From an uncultured Pseudodesulfovibrio sp. (GTDB taxonomy: Bacteria > Desulfobacterota > Desulfovibrionia > Desulfovibrionales > Desulfovibrionaceae), in contig NZ_OY782498.1 of NCBI RefSeq assembly GCF_963677845.1, forward strand, positions 320,001 to 384,000: 64,000 nt of DNA, given 5' to 3'. This document shows, piece by piece, positions 17,086-26,471 of the stretch (the stretch's first letter is position 1; each line of letters opens with the position of its first letter). The translations under genes were made by a program, and so were the position numbers. The notes below the pieces were generated by a model, which saw only the letters and a list, made by a program, of their open reading frames with translations, was not told the origin of the DNA and did no database searches.

Positions 17086-18654
17086 ATGAAAAAGAAACTG
17101 TTGATCAGCTTCGTCATCATGGCGAGCCTGATCCTCGGCGCATCCATTGCGATGGCCAAGGATCTGACCATCGGCCTCAAGGGCGAGCCCACCTCTCTCG
17201 ACCCCCATTTCCACAATGTCACCCAGAACAATCAGATGGCCCTGTGGGTCTTTGACAAACTCATTCTTCAGGACTCTCGTCAGAAGTTGTATCCCGGTCT
17301 GGCCGAATCCTGGACACCCGTCAGCGACACCGTTTGGGAGTTCAAGCTTCGCCAAGGCGTCAAATTTCATGATGGTTCTCCGTTTACCGCAGAGGATATG
17401 AAGTACACCATCGAGCGTATCCCCAACGTCCCCAACAGTCCTTCTTCCTTTACCGGCGCTGTGGGTGCGATTACCGAGGTTGAAGTCGTGGACCCGTACA
17501 CTGTGCGTATCCACACCGAAAAGCCGGCTCCTTTGATGCCGCGTAACTTCGCTTCTTTCACCATCGTTTCCAAAAAAGCCTCCGAGGGTAAGGCCACCGA
17601 AGATTTTAATTCAGGCGTTGCCTGTATCGGCACCGGTCCCTACAAATTGGTTGAATGGGTTCGCGGTGACAAAATTGTTTACGAACGCAATGATGACTAT
17701 TGGGGTGTGAAACCTGAATGGGAAAAGATCATTGTCCGTCCTATTTCCAATGATGGTACTCGCGTGGCTGCTCTTCAGTCTGGCGATGTTGACTTGATCA
17801 ACTTTGTTCCCCCGGCAGACGTGAAGCATCTCAAGGCGGCCGAAGGTGTTGCTTTGTCGCAGTCTCCGTCCACTCGTTTGATCTACCTGCATCTTGATTC
17901 CGATCGTGACGATTCTCCCATGGTCACCGATAATGACGGTAATAAGATCAAGAATCCTATGAAGGACGTTCGTGTCCGCAAGGCCATTTCCAAGGCCATT
18001 AATCGCGAAGCTATTGCTGCTCGCATCATGGAAGGTCTGGCTATTCCTGCAGCCCAGATGTTGCCCGATGGTTATGAAGGTACTTCCAAGACTTTGCAGC
18101 CTGAAAAATACGATCCCAAGGGCGCCAAGGCTTTGCTGGCTGAAGCTGGTTATCCCGAAGGTTTCAAGTTGACTATTCATGGTCCCAATGACCGTTATGT
18201 CAACGATGGCGACATTGCTCAGGCTATCGCCCAGATGTTGACCAAGGTTGGTATCAAGACTGAAGTCAACACCATGCCCAAGGCCGTGTACTTCGGTAAA
18301 GCTTCCGCTCTGGAATTCAGCCTCATGTTGCTTGGTTGGGCCACTGATACCGGTGAGCATACCAACTGTGTTGGCTCCTTGCTGCATACTTACGACAAAG
18401 AAAAGGGCTTTGGTTCCGCCAACCGTGGTCGTTACTCCAACCCCGTGGTTGACCAAAAGCTGGAAGAAGCTCTGGTGACTGTTGATCCTGCTGAGCACAA
18501 CAAGATCGTCATCGAATGCGTTGAAGCCGGTATGAATGACGTTGGCATCGTGCCCATCCACTTCCAGGTCTCCGTTTGGGGTACCAAGAAAGGGCTGACT
18601 TATAATGGTCGTACCGACGGTTACACTCTGCCTTACGAAATCAAGGCTCAATAG
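17086..18654 (+). CDS. dppA: Peptide ABC transporter substrate-binding protein (DppA-like)
   Basis: This 522-residue protein has a signal peptide ending near AMAKD. It then shows family 5 binding-protein features: LKGEPTSLDPHFHN, the SWTPVSDTVWEFKLRQGVKF block and DGSPFTAEDMKYTIER. There is no lipobox, so it should be freely periplasmic. AAGGAG lies before the ATG. It leads a five-gene operon with two permeases and two ATPases. Dipeptides or short peptides are the likely cargo, though related proteins also bind nickel, haem or opines. Confidence 0.92.
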   Translation: MKKKLLISFVIMASLILGASIAMAKDLTIGLKGEPTSLDPHFHNVTQNNQMALWVFDKLILQDSRQKLYPGLAESWTPVSDTVWEFKLRQGVKFHDGSPFTAEDMKYTIERIPNVPNSPSSFTGAVGAITEVEVVDPYTVRIHTEKPAPLMPRNFASFTIVSKKASEGKATEDFNSGVACIGTGPYKLVEWVRGDKIVYERNDDYWGVKPEWEKIIVRPISNDGTRVAALQSGDVDLINFVPPADVKHLKAAEGVALSQSPSTRLIYLHLDSDRDDSPMVTDNDGNKIKNPMKDVRVRKAISKAINREAIAARIMEGLAIPAAQMLPDGYEGTSKTLQPEKYDPKGAKALLAEAGYPEGFKLTIHGPNDRYVNDGDIAQAIAQMLTKVGIKTEVNTMPKAVYFGKASALEFSLMLLGWATDTGEHTNCVGSLLHTYDKEKGFGSANRGRYSNPVVDQKLEEALVTVDPAEHNKIVIECVEAGMNDVGIVPIHFQVSVWGTKKGLTYNGRTDGYTLPYEIKAQ

Positions 18655-18728
18655 AACCGTTTCAATTGTGTACAACGGGGGGACGCGTCATCGCGTTCCC
18701 TCGTTTTCCACGTAAATAAAGGACAGAA

Positions 18729-19703
18729 ATGCTCGCGTTTCTTATTCGTCGCATCACTCAGAGCGCAGTCGTGCTTCTGGTTATGTCGGTTCTCGTGTTT
18801 GTCGGTGTGTACTACATCGGCAACCCTATCGACATCCTGATCGCACCCGACGCTTCTCCGGCCGAGTACGCTCGTGCCGTCAGCGAGTTTGGCTTGGACA
18901 AACCGCTGTGGGAACAATATTTCATTTTTCTCAAAGGCGCCCTGCATGGTAATTTCGGCAATTCGTTCGTATACAACGAGCCCGCCCTCAAGATCATTTT
19001 CGATCGACTTCCGGCCACGTTGGAACTCGCCTTCACTGCCATGTTCATGGCGGTGTTTATGGGAATCCCGTTGGGCATGATCGCAGGTATCCAGCATGAC
19101 AACTGGATCGGGCGTAACATCATGCGTTTTTCCATTCTTGGTTTTTCCCTGCCCACATTCTGGGTCGGACTGATGCTCATCATTATCTTTTCCGTGCAGC
19201 TCGGCTGGCTGCCGTCAGGTGGCCGTGGTGAACCTGTGGAATTTCTTGGTATGCACTTCAGCTTCCTGTCATGGAAAGGGTTGTCGTATCTCATTTTGCC
19301 AGCGTCTAATCTGGCCTTGTTCAAGACGTCTCTGGCCATTCGGCTCAGTCGCGCCGGAGTTCAGGAAAATTTGCAGATGGATTACGTGAAGTTCGCGCGG
19401 GCCAAGGGGTTGTCCAACACTCGTATTATCGGGCTGCATGTCATGAAGAACATCATGATTCCTGTCATTACCGTTCTCGGCATGGAGTTTGGTAACTTGA
19501 TCGCATTCGCGGTTGTTACGGAAACCATTTTTGCATGGCCCGGTATGGGCAAGTTGGTGATTGACTCCATCGGAGTTCTCGACCGGCCCATCATCGTGGC
19601 ATATTTGCTCATTACGGTGACCATGTTCATTCTCATCAATCTGATCGTGGACATCCTGTACTCGATCCTTGACCCCAGGGTTCGCCTGGGCGACGAGCGA
19701 TAG
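18729..19703 (+). CDS. dppB: Peptide ABC transporter permease (DppB-like)
   Basis: This 324-residue membrane protein has about six hydrophobic helices. The N-terminal segment LAFLIRRITQSAVVLLVMSV is typical of DppB/OppB. The EAA-loop region includes FARAKGLSNTRIIGLHVMKN, where it would touch the ATPase subunits. It lies 75 bases after the binding-protein gene and nine bases before the second permease. Confidence 0.94.
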   Translation: MLAFLIRRITQSAVVLLVMSVLVFVGVYYIGNPIDILIAPDASPAEYARAVSEFGLDKPLWEQYFIFLKGALHGNFGNSFVYNEPALKIIFDRLPATLELAFTAMFMAVFMGIPLGMIAGIQHDNWIGRNIMRFSILGFSLPTFWVGLMLIIIFSVQLGWLPSGGRGEPVEFLGMHFSFLSWKGLSYLILPASNLALFKTSLAIRLSRAGVQENLQMDYVKFARAKGLSNTRIIGLHVMKNIMIPVITVLGMEFGNLIAFAVVTETIFAWPGMGKLVIDSIGVLDRPIIVAYLLITVTMFILINLIVDILYSILDPRVRLGDER

Positions 19704-19712
19704 GGGGAGGAC

Positions 19713-20600
19713 ATGGCACAGCAAAGCGAATCCCTGTTCTGGCAGACTGTTCAGGAATATTTCGAAAGTCGGGTGGCCACCATCGGGCTTATCCTTTTGA
19801 CAATTATTGTTGCGGTGGCCCTTTTGGCACCGTTCATTTCGCCGCAAAATCCGTATGATCTCATGTCTATTGATATCATGGATTCCAAGCTCGCTCCGGG
19901 TGAAACGACTTTTGATGGGGCCACCACCTACTACCTTGGTACGGACAGTCAAGGGCGTGATATGCTCAGTTCCATTCTGTATGGATTGCGTATCAGTCTC
20001 GGCGTAGGTGTCCTTTCCACCGTTATTGCACTCATTATCGGTGCCATTATCGGCCTTTGGGCAGCATACCAAGGGGGGAAGACCGACGCCTTCATCATGC
20101 GAACGGTGGATCTACAACTGAGTTTTCCCGCCATTTTGGTGGCGTTGATATTACTCGCCATTCTCGGCAAGGGTATCGACAAGATCATTCTCGCGTTGGT
20201 CATGGTTCAGTGGGCGTATTATGCCCGAGCTATTCGAAGCAATGTGTTGGTGGAACGCAACAAGGAATACGTGGAAGCGGCCAAATGTCTGGCGCTACCT
20301 AAGCGGCGGATCATGTTTGGTCACGTTTTGCCTAACTGTACGCCTGAGTTGATTGTTATTTCCACGGTCAAGGTGGCAGGGGCCATTGCCCTTGAAGCGA
20401 CCTTGTCTTTTCTTGGTTTGGGAATGCCTATCACCAAGCCTTCGTTGGGTCTGCTTATCGCCAACGGATTCAAGTTCCTGCAAAGCGGGTATTATTGGAT
20501 CAGTGTGTATCCCGGCATAGCCCTGTTAATACTCATCGTCTGCATCAATCTGGTCGGCGACCGGTTACGCGACGTGTTGAATCCGAGGTTGAAGCGATGA
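19713..20600 (+). CDS. dppC: Peptide ABC transporter permease (DppC-like)
   Basis: This 295-residue protein has the DppC/OppC layout. A first helix near 25-45 is followed by a periplasmic loop with YLGTDSQGRDMLSSILYGLR, then five more helices. The EAA region is EAAKCLALPKRRIMFGHVLP. Its stop codon overlaps the next gene's start (ATGA), so the permease and ATPase are made together. Confidence 0.94.
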   Translation: MAQQSESLFWQTVQEYFESRVATIGLILLTIIVAVALLAPFISPQNPYDLMSIDIMDSKLAPGETTFDGATTYYLGTDSQGRDMLSSILYGLRISLGVGVLSTVIALIIGAIIGLWAAYQGGKTDAFIMRTVDLQLSFPAILVALILLAILGKGIDKIILALVMVQWAYYARAIRSNVLVERNKEYVEAAKCLALPKRRIMFGHVLPNCTPELIVISTVKVAGAIALEATLSFLGLGMPITKPSLGLLIANGFKFLQSGYYWISVYPGIALLILIVCINLVGDRLRDVLNPRLKR

Positions 20601-21580
20601 GCGCACCACTTCTTGAAATGAAAGATCTCCAAACCTATTTTTATACCCGTGCGGGTGTGGTCAAGGCGGTCAACGGCATATCTCTCACCGTGAATAAAGG
20701 TGAGGTTATCGGCATTGTCGGCGAGTCCGGCTCAGGTAAATCCGTCATGGGCTTTTCCATCATGGGACTTGTTGATCCTCCCGGTCGTGTCGCTGGTGGG
20801 TCCATCAAGTTCAAGGGCAAGGATTTGGTCGATCAGACCGAACCTGAATGGCGTTCCTTTCGTGGCAATAATGTGGCTATGATTTTTCAGGACCCCATGA
20901 TGACCTTGAATCCGGTTTTGCGTATCGACACACAGATGATCGAAGCCATTCGTGCTCATGAAAATGTGAGTAAGGATGAAGCTCGCCGTCGTTGTGTTGA
21001 AGCTCTGGCCATGGTTGGAATTCCCTCACCAGAAGAACGTATCAAGGCGTATCCGCACCAGTTCTCTGGTGGTATGCGTCAGCGTGTTGCCATCGCGACT
21101 GGGCTGTTGAATAATCCCGACCTCATTATTGCGGACGAGCCAACCACGGCACTCGACGTGACTATTCAAAGTCAGATTCTCGCTGAAATGCAGAAGTTGT
21201 GTCGCAAAACGGACATGGCTCTTATGTGGATAACCCATGATCTGACGGTGATTGCAGGGCTGGCTCATCGGGTTGCAGTCATGTACGCGGGCACCATCAT
21301 TGAAGAAGGTCCTGTGCAGGATGTACTTGATGCGCCCCTGCATCCTTATACCGAAGGGTTGATTGGTTCGGTACCGAGCCGGAATCGACGGGGTGAGAGA
21401 CTGTATCAGATTCCGGGAACAACTCCGTCTCTGATTAATTTACCGGAAGGGTGTCCGTTTAGGATGCGCTGCTCCCGGAGTTCAGAGAAATGTTTTCAGG
21501 AGCCGCCCGTGACCATTATGGACGATGGCCGCAAGGTCTGTTGTTTTCATCCGGGCAAATATAACAGGAGCAACGGATAG
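20597..21580 (+). CDS. dppD: Peptide ABC transporter ATPase (DppD-like)
   Basis: This 327-residue ATPase has a Walker A motif GESGSGKS, signature FSGGMRQR, Walker B LIIADEPTTALD and a switch histidine in WITHDL. The C-terminal oligopeptide-transport extension contains CPFRMRCSRSSEKC, a four-cysteine motif that holds an iron-sulfur cluster in related ATPases. I start it at ATG 20597, which overlaps the permease stop; the frame is open further upstream inside the permease gene. Confidence 0.94.
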   Translation: MSAPLLEMKDLQTYFYTRAGVVKAVNGISLTVNKGEVIGIVGESGSGKSVMGFSIMGLVDPPGRVAGGSIKFKGKDLVDQTEPEWRSFRGNNVAMIFQDPMMTLNPVLRIDTQMIEAIRAHENVSKDEARRRCVEALAMVGIPSPEERIKAYPHQFSGGMRQRVAIATGLLNNPDLIIADEPTTALDVTIQSQILAEMQKLCRKTDMALMWITHDLTVIAGLAHRVAVMYAGTIIEEGPVQDVLDAPLHPYTEGLIGSVPSRNRRGERLYQIPGTTPSLINLPEGCPFRMRCSRSSEKCFQEPPVTIMDDGRKVCCFHPGKYNRSNG

Positions 21581-21584
21581 TATT

Positions 21585-22586
21585 ATGAGTGACGCAAAGA
21601 CACCGTTCATCCGCTGTGAACATATCAGTAAAGTTTTTGAGAAAAAACTGGATTTTGCCAGTAAAGCGGCTCGCAGGCTCGGCGCAAAGATTCTCGAAGA
21701 GCGTGTACAGGCTGTGGACGACGTAAATCTTTACGTCATGCCCGGTGAAGTGGTCGGGTTGGTGGGTGAGTCCGGTTGCGGTAAGTCTACCCTTGGCCGC
21801 ATGATTTGTGACATCATGCAGCAGACTTCTGGCAATATATATTACAAAGGCAAAAATGTCGTTGAGATGACCGCAAAGGAAAAGCTCGACTATGCCATCA
21901 ATGTCCAGATGATTTTTCAGGACCCGTTTGCCTCGCTTAACCCGCGGAAACGCGTCAAGGCGATCATCGGCGAAGCCCCATTATATCACGGTATGACCAC
22001 GGCCAAGGAATTGGATAATTATCTCGATGAAGTCATGGAACAATGTGGTTTGGATCCCTCCTTCAAAAATCGGTATCCACATCAATTTTCCGGTGGACAG
22101 CGGCAGCGTGTCGGCATTGCCCGTGCTATGGCCGTGAAACCGGAATGTCTGGTCTGCGATGAATCCGTGGCTGCTTTGGATGTATCTATTCAGGCCCAGA
22201 TTTTGAATCTGTTTATGGACTTGAGGGAACAGCACAATCTGACTTGTTTGTTCATCTCTCATGATCTTGGTGTGGTTGAGCACATTTCCGACCGTATCGC
22301 CGTTATGTATCTTGGACGTATCGTGGAAACCGCGCCCGTGGATGAGCTGTTTGAATCACCGTTTCATCCTTATACTCAGGCGTTGTTGAATGAAGTGCCG
22401 AGGCTGGATAAACGAGGCGTGGATTTTTCTCCACTTATTGGCGAGATCCCGTCCCCGTTGGACCCGCCGACTGGTTGTCATTTCCATCCGCGTTGCGCAC
22501 ATGCCATGGATATCTGCAAGCGAGAGGCTCCGAAGCGGCGTGAAATTGCGCCCGGCCGGTATGCTCGATGCCATCTGGATTCCTAG
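21585..22586 (+). CDS. dppF: Peptide ABC transporter ATPase (DppF-like)
   Basis: This 333-residue ATPase has Walker A GESGCGKS, signature FSGGQRQR, Walker B CLVCDESVAALD and ISHDLGVVEH. Its C-terminal extension has GCHFHPRCAHAMDIC, matching the cysteine motif of the partner ATPase. The Walker B reads DESVAALD, a common DppF variant. ATG 21585 lies five bases after the dppD stop. A terminator closes the operon. Confidence 0.94.
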   Translation: MSDAKTPFIRCEHISKVFEKKLDFASKAARRLGAKILEERVQAVDDVNLYVMPGEVVGLVGESGCGKSTLGRMICDIMQQTSGNIYYKGKNVVEMTAKEKLDYAINVQMIFQDPFASLNPRKRVKAIIGEAPLYHGMTTAKELDNYLDEVMEQCGLDPSFKNRYPHQFSGGQRQRVGIARAMAVKPECLVCDESVAALDVSIQAQILNLFMDLREQHNLTCLFISHDLGVVEHISDRIAVMYLGRIVETAPVDELFESPFHPYTQALLNEVPRLDKRGVDFSPLIGEIPSPLDPPTGCHFHPRCAHAMDICKREAPKRREIAPGRYARCHLDS

Positions 22587-22608
22587 AAAGTGCGATTTTG
22601 TGAAGAAT

Positions 22609-22643
22609 AAGGCCCCGTGACAGTTGTCGTGGGGTCTTTTTTT
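22609..22643 (+). terminator. Terminator of the dipeptide importer operon
   Basis: GGCCCCGTGACA and TGTCGTGGGGTC form an imperfect stem, followed by seven Ts. Confidence 0.85.
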
Positions 22644-22684
22644 ATATTTGACCGAAGTGGCCGCCAGCAGCGCTTTCAGCGGGA

Positions 22685-22808
22685 CCAGAGAACCTTTTGG
22701 AAAAGGTTCTCTGGACTCTCCAAAACTTTTTGTCGCTCGCTGCGCTCGAGGGCATATGTTTACAACGATATCTATTCCCCTCGCCGAAGGCGCGACAAAA
22801 AGTTCTGG
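22685..22808. repeat. Intergenic inverted-repeat element
   Basis: A perfect 14-bp stem lies at 22685-22714 (CCAGAGAACCTTTT, two-base loop, AAAAGGTTCTCTGG). Next to it, CCAAAACTTTTTGTCGC at 22720-22736 is repeated inverted at 22792-22808 with one mismatch. A related sequence occurs at 52978-52996. This looks like a dispersed REP-like or small miniature element, not a gene. It also closes the end of the minus-strand kinase/activator operon. Confidence 0.7.
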
Positions 22809-22831
22809 AAGGGGAGGCCAGAGGCATCTTT

Positions 22832-24166
22832 CTATTTTTTGGCGTCCATTCGTTTGAGCTTTTCGCGCAGGGTCTTTCGGTTGATTCCGAGGATTTCTGC
22901 GGCTCGGGTCTTGTTGTCGCCGGTCATGGCCAACACGTTGAGAATGTGCTCGGCTTCGACTTCATCAAGAGAGCGGTCAACGCGTCCGCCTGCTGGCAAA
23001 CTGAACCGCATGTCTTCCGGGAGATCTGCGACTTCGATCACGTCTCGATCCACAATGACGACCAGACGGTGGATGAGATTTTCCATTTCACGGACATTGC
23101 CGGGCCATGGATGGTTGCGGAGGGCGTTGAGGGCTTCGTCGCTCAAGACGGGCGCAGTACGTCGCATGGTCTTTGAAAACTTGTTCAGGAAATGGTTGAT
23201 GAGCGCGAGCATGTCGTCACCGCGTTCCCGCAAAGTGGGAACCGGGATATCCACGATGTTTATGCGATAATAGAGGTCTTCACGGAAGCTGCCTTCCTCT
23301 ACCAGTTGTTTGAGGTTCTCATGGGTAGCGGCCAGAATACGGGTGTCTGCGGTGAGCACCTTGCTGGAGCCGACTTTACAGAATTCCTTTGATTGAATAA
23401 CCCGCAGTATTTTGGCCTGCATGTTTGGGCTGGCGTCACCTATTTCATCAAGAAAAATGGAACCTCCGTGCGCTATCTCAAAAAAACCGGCCCGACCATT
23501 TTTGGCACCAGTAAAGGCACCCTTGACATGCCCAAAGAGTTCGGATTCTACAAGACCTTCCGGAATGGCAGTACAGTTGACTGGGACGAACGGTGCGGAA
23601 CGCCGGTCGCTGTTGTAATGAACAGCGCGGGCCACAAGTTCTTTACCTGTGCCGGAATTGCCGGAAATGAGGACGTTGGCATCGCTTTTGGCGGCCTGTT
23701 CTATGCGGCGGAAGACCCTTTTCATTTCCGGGGAATCGCCGATGATTCCGAAATTGTCTGGCGGCGTGTCGCCTGTACTCAGGATGCGACGTCTAAGCAG
23801 TCGATCCACAATGCGCTGCACAGCAGTAAGGAGTTCATCTGCGGTGAAAGGTTTGGCAAGGTATTCTCCGGCACCGTCCTTGATGGCTTTGACTGCGCCG
23901 GGAATGGAGGGGTAACCTGTGATCATCATGATTTCCGTGTGCTGGTGATTGTCACGGACGTGTTTGATGAGGTCCAGACCGGTTGCCTGGGGCATGCGAA
24001 AGTCTGTGATGACAAGGTCGATGTCCAGTTCTTCAAGCAAGGGCAGGGCTTCGGCTACGGCTTGACATGTATAGACTTCATACCCACCGGACTGAAGGTT
24101 GCGCTTGAGGACTTCAAGGGTGTTGGCACTGTCGTCTACGGCTAGAATTTTGATGTGGTCACTCAT
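22832..24166 (-). CDS. NtrC-family sigma-54-dependent response regulator
   Basis: This 444-residue protein has a receiver (Asp55 in VITDFRMP), an AAA+ domain with Walker A GNSGTGKE, the sigma-54 contact loop GAFTGA and Walker B GGSIFLDEIG, and a Fis-type helix-turn-helix near NKTRAAEILGINRKTLRE. Phosphorylation by the kinase encoded just upstream should let it activate sigma-54 promoters. Its start overlaps the kinase stop by four bases. No target is proven. The sigma-54 promoters in this window at 9825 and 30795 are obvious candidates to test. Confidence 0.95.
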   Translation of the reverse strand: MSDHIKILAVDDSANTLEVLKRNLQSGGYEVYTCQAVAEALPLLEELDIDLVITDFRMPQATGLDLIKHVRDNHQHTEIMMITGYPSIPGAVKAIKDGAGEYLAKPFTADELLTAVQRIVDRLLRRRILSTGDTPPDNFGIIGDSPEMKRVFRRIEQAAKSDANVLISGNSGTGKELVARAVHYNSDRRSAPFVPVNCTAIPEGLVESELFGHVKGAFTGAKNGRAGFFEIAHGGSIFLDEIGDASPNMQAKILRVIQSKEFCKVGSSKVLTADTRILAATHENLKQLVEEGSFREDLYYRINIVDIPVPTLRERGDDMLALINHFLNKFSKTMRRTAPVLSDEALNALRNHPWPGNVREMENLIHRLVVIVDRDVIEVADLPEDMRFSLPAGGRVDRSLDEVEAEHILNVLAMTGDNKTRAAEILGINRKTLREKLKRMDAKK

Positions 24167-25653
24167 GGGTATACCGTTGTGTTGCGTTGGCTGGGGAAGG
24201 CAATTTCTACCTGCGTACCATTATTGGGGGTGGAGTTCACTTGAATGAATCCATTATGTGCCTTGACGATTCCGTGAACCACGGACAGTCCCAATCCGGT
24301 TCCTTTATCTACATCCTTGGTGGTGTAGAACGGGCTGAATATCTGTTTGAGTGTGTCCTGCTCCATCCCTGTGCCAGTGTCTTCTACTATGAGATAGACA
24401 TCGCCCTTATCCACCGTGCGTGCAGTCAGGGTGCCACCATCGGGCATAGCTTGAATGGCGTTGGCTGCCAGATTGACGACGACCTGTTTGATGTGTTGAG
24501 GGTCTGCCATGATGTGGGGGAGGGCCTCGTCAAATTCACACCGAACTTCGACGTGGGAGCGTTTGGCATTCGCTGAGGTGATATGCAGAGCCTGTTCCAC
24601 CAGTTCGTTGAGATTTACAGCGATTTTTTGAGGTGGGAACTGACGGCTGAAAAACATGAGTTTGCGAATGATTTCGCGTGCATGAAGGGATGAGTCCACG
24701 ATATTGCCGAGGTCGTTGGTTGCTTGTTCAGGTAGCTCTGGTGTTTGGAGAGCCAATTGAGCAAATCCGAGAATGTTTGCCAGCGGTTCGTTGATTTCAT
24801 GAGCAACACCTGCAGAAAATTGGCCGATTTTTGCCAATCTGTCAGCTTGTCGGAGCTGGCTCTCAAGGGCTTGTTTTGCTCGACGGGTTTCCTTTTTGCC
24901 TATGAGAATGGAGACTTGTTTTGCCACCATGACAAGAAAGCCCTTTTTGTGTCTGAGTATGGCAGGGGAAGGGTGCTCTTCGTTGTTATCCACGGATACG
25001 GTCAACATGCCACGGTGTTCTTCGTTGACGAGTAGTGGTTCCGCAAAGGAATGAATATCTTCCGACACTCCCACTGTTTTCCATATCTCGCCATCCAGAC
25101 TGATTCGGACGTGGGTTCTTGCCGGGTCCTTGAAAGCATGAGGCAGAAGATGGACGACCTGTTCCAGCATGGAGGCGAGTTTTGGTTCCATGCTCGTCAT
25201 GATTTGGCTGATTTTATAGAGACAGTCGAGTTCCCGGTTGCGTTCTATCAGAGAGTACCGTTCTCGCAACAGGCCTTTTTCGCGTAGAATGAGGTTCGTG
25301 ACGTCCTGTCCCACACAGAGCAGGCTGATGATATCTCCATTTGAGTCGGTGAGAGGTTTGAGGTTCCAATTGACGTAAACAGTATCACCGTCTCTGGCTG
25401 AAATGACTCCGGCAAAGGCGGATATGTCGTGCTCTTGAAAACTGTCAGTGATGGCGTGTCGAGCAGCATCTCGATCCTCTTCCGGGATGAAGGTTTCAAA
25501 CCAGTCCCGTCCGGCCAGCTCCTGCATGGTAAAGCCGGAAAGAAATTCAAGCTCCGAGTTGCCGTGAATGATCCTCCCCTCAATATCCAACGTAACCACA
25601 ATGCCGTGGGTGAGCTGCATGACCGTTTCGTAGTAATTGTGGAGGTTCATCAT
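24163..25653 (-). CDS. PAS-domain histidine kinase, partner of the NtrC-type regulator
   Basis: This soluble kinase of about 496 residues has a PAS domain (about 8-120), a GAF-like middle region (about 145-250), a HisKA domain with His285 in GVAHEINEPLANI, and an ATPase ending with DTGTGMEQD and GTGLGLSVVHG. There is no clear membrane helix, so it senses an internal signal. I place the start at 25653 (AAAGGA just before two adjacent ATGs) rather than at the far upstream in-frame start, which would run into the terminator at 25711-25756. Confidence 0.92.
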   Translation of the reverse strand: MMNLHNYYETVMQLTHGIVVTLDIEGRIIHGNSELEFLSGFTMQELAGRDWFETFIPEEDRDAARHAITDSFQEHDISAFAGVISARDGDTVYVNWNLKPLTDSNGDIISLLCVGQDVTNLILREKGLLRERYSLIERNRELDCLYKISQIMTSMEPKLASMLEQVVHLLPHAFKDPARTHVRISLDGEIWKTVGVSEDIHSFAEPLLVNEEHRGMLTVSVDNNEEHPSPAILRHKKGFLVMVAKQVSILIGKKETRRAKQALESQLRQADRLAKIGQFSAGVAHEINEPLANILGFAQLALQTPELPEQATNDLGNIVDSSLHAREIIRKLMFFSRQFPPQKIAVNLNELVEQALHITSANAKRSHVEVRCEFDEALPHIMADPQHIKQVVVNLAANAIQAMPDGGTLTARTVDKGDVYLIVEDTGTGMEQDTLKQIFSPFYTTKDVDKGTGLGLSVVHGIVKAHNGFIQVNSTPNNGTQVEIAFPSQRNTTVYP

Positions 25654-25710
25654 ATTTCCTTTATGGATATAAAATATATGGAAATCGGTGATGAGTAAAC
25701 ACCCGTGAAT

Positions 25711-25756
25711 AAAAAAGGGTGCACGGCTCGACCTCTCGGGAATGGCCGAGCCGTGC
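25711..25756 (-). terminator. Terminator of the TauE/SafE operon
   Basis: GCACGGCTCG and CGAGCCGTGC form a ten-base stem. On the minus strand it is followed by a run of Ts, located after the end of the hypothetical membrane protein gene. Confidence 0.88.
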
Positions 25757-25783
25757 GGCATAGGGTATGTACTTATGAATGAA

Positions 25784-26470
25784 TTAGTGGCTGAGCCTCA
25801 GTCCCCATCCTTCAAATACGAAGAGAATGGCAAAGCCGTACCACAGGGTATAGAAGACATAGAAGACCAGTGAGAATATAACCAAACCAAGATTTTCCAT
25901 TATGTGCATGGGTTCAATCTTGAAGTAGTTGTATGCGGCTTCCACTCCTTTTTTTTCTACGGTGTTAGTGACCTTGGCTGCTTCAAATTTGCCTTGGCCC
26001 TTGAGCTCCTTGTCCATGAGTTTTAAGCTGGTCCACCAGTTGAACATGGTTCGCCGAGGTTCCAGATTGTACTTTGCTTGCAAGGCGTCACCCTTATTGT
26101 GATACATGGCGTCGCAATCCGTGAGGGTTGCGTCCAGAATGCTTCCTAGCGAGCCTTTGACATGGAGAGTTTTTCCTTGTGGAGCTGCTTTGACGCCAGC
26201 TGTTAAAAACAAGGCTGTCGCCTGACTTGCTTCGATTTCGCTGTCGTAGTTCAGCGTCAGATCAACATCCATGGATGCATATTTGCTGGACTCTTCCATG
26301 AGAGCCGGAGCGTATTCCACAGATCCTTTTGAGATCGAGTTGTAGAGGTTGTCCAGATATTCCATGGCATTGTGACCATTGAATAATGGTTGAAACATGA
26401 AGAACAGGACAACGAAGAAGGCGACTAAAAGGCCCGCGCCTCCATAGAATTCTTTTTTGTTATGAATCAT
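25784..26470 (-). CDS. Hypothetical two-helix membrane protein of the TauE operon
   Basis: This 228-residue protein has a membrane helix at about 10-32 and another at about 190-215, with a periplasmic domain of roughly 150 residues between them. I recognise no family. The start at 26470 is one base after the TauE gene stop; a longer in-frame start lies inside that gene and gives a low-complexity serine/arginine stretch, so I reject it. Its position suggests it helps the transporter or senses its cargo. Function is unknown. Confidence 0.75.
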   Translation of the reverse strand: MIHNKKEFYGGAGLLVAFFVVLFFMFQPLFNGHNAMEYLDNLYNSISKGSVEYAPALMEESSKYASMDVDLTLNYDSEIEASQATALFLTAGVKAAPQGKTLHVKGSLGSILDATLTDCDAMYHNKGDALQAKYNLEPRRTMFNWWTSLKLMDKELKGQGKFEAAKVTNTVEKKGVEAAYNYFKIEPMHIMENLGLVIFSLVFYVFYTLWYGFAILFVFEGWGLRLSH

Positions 26471-26471
26471 T

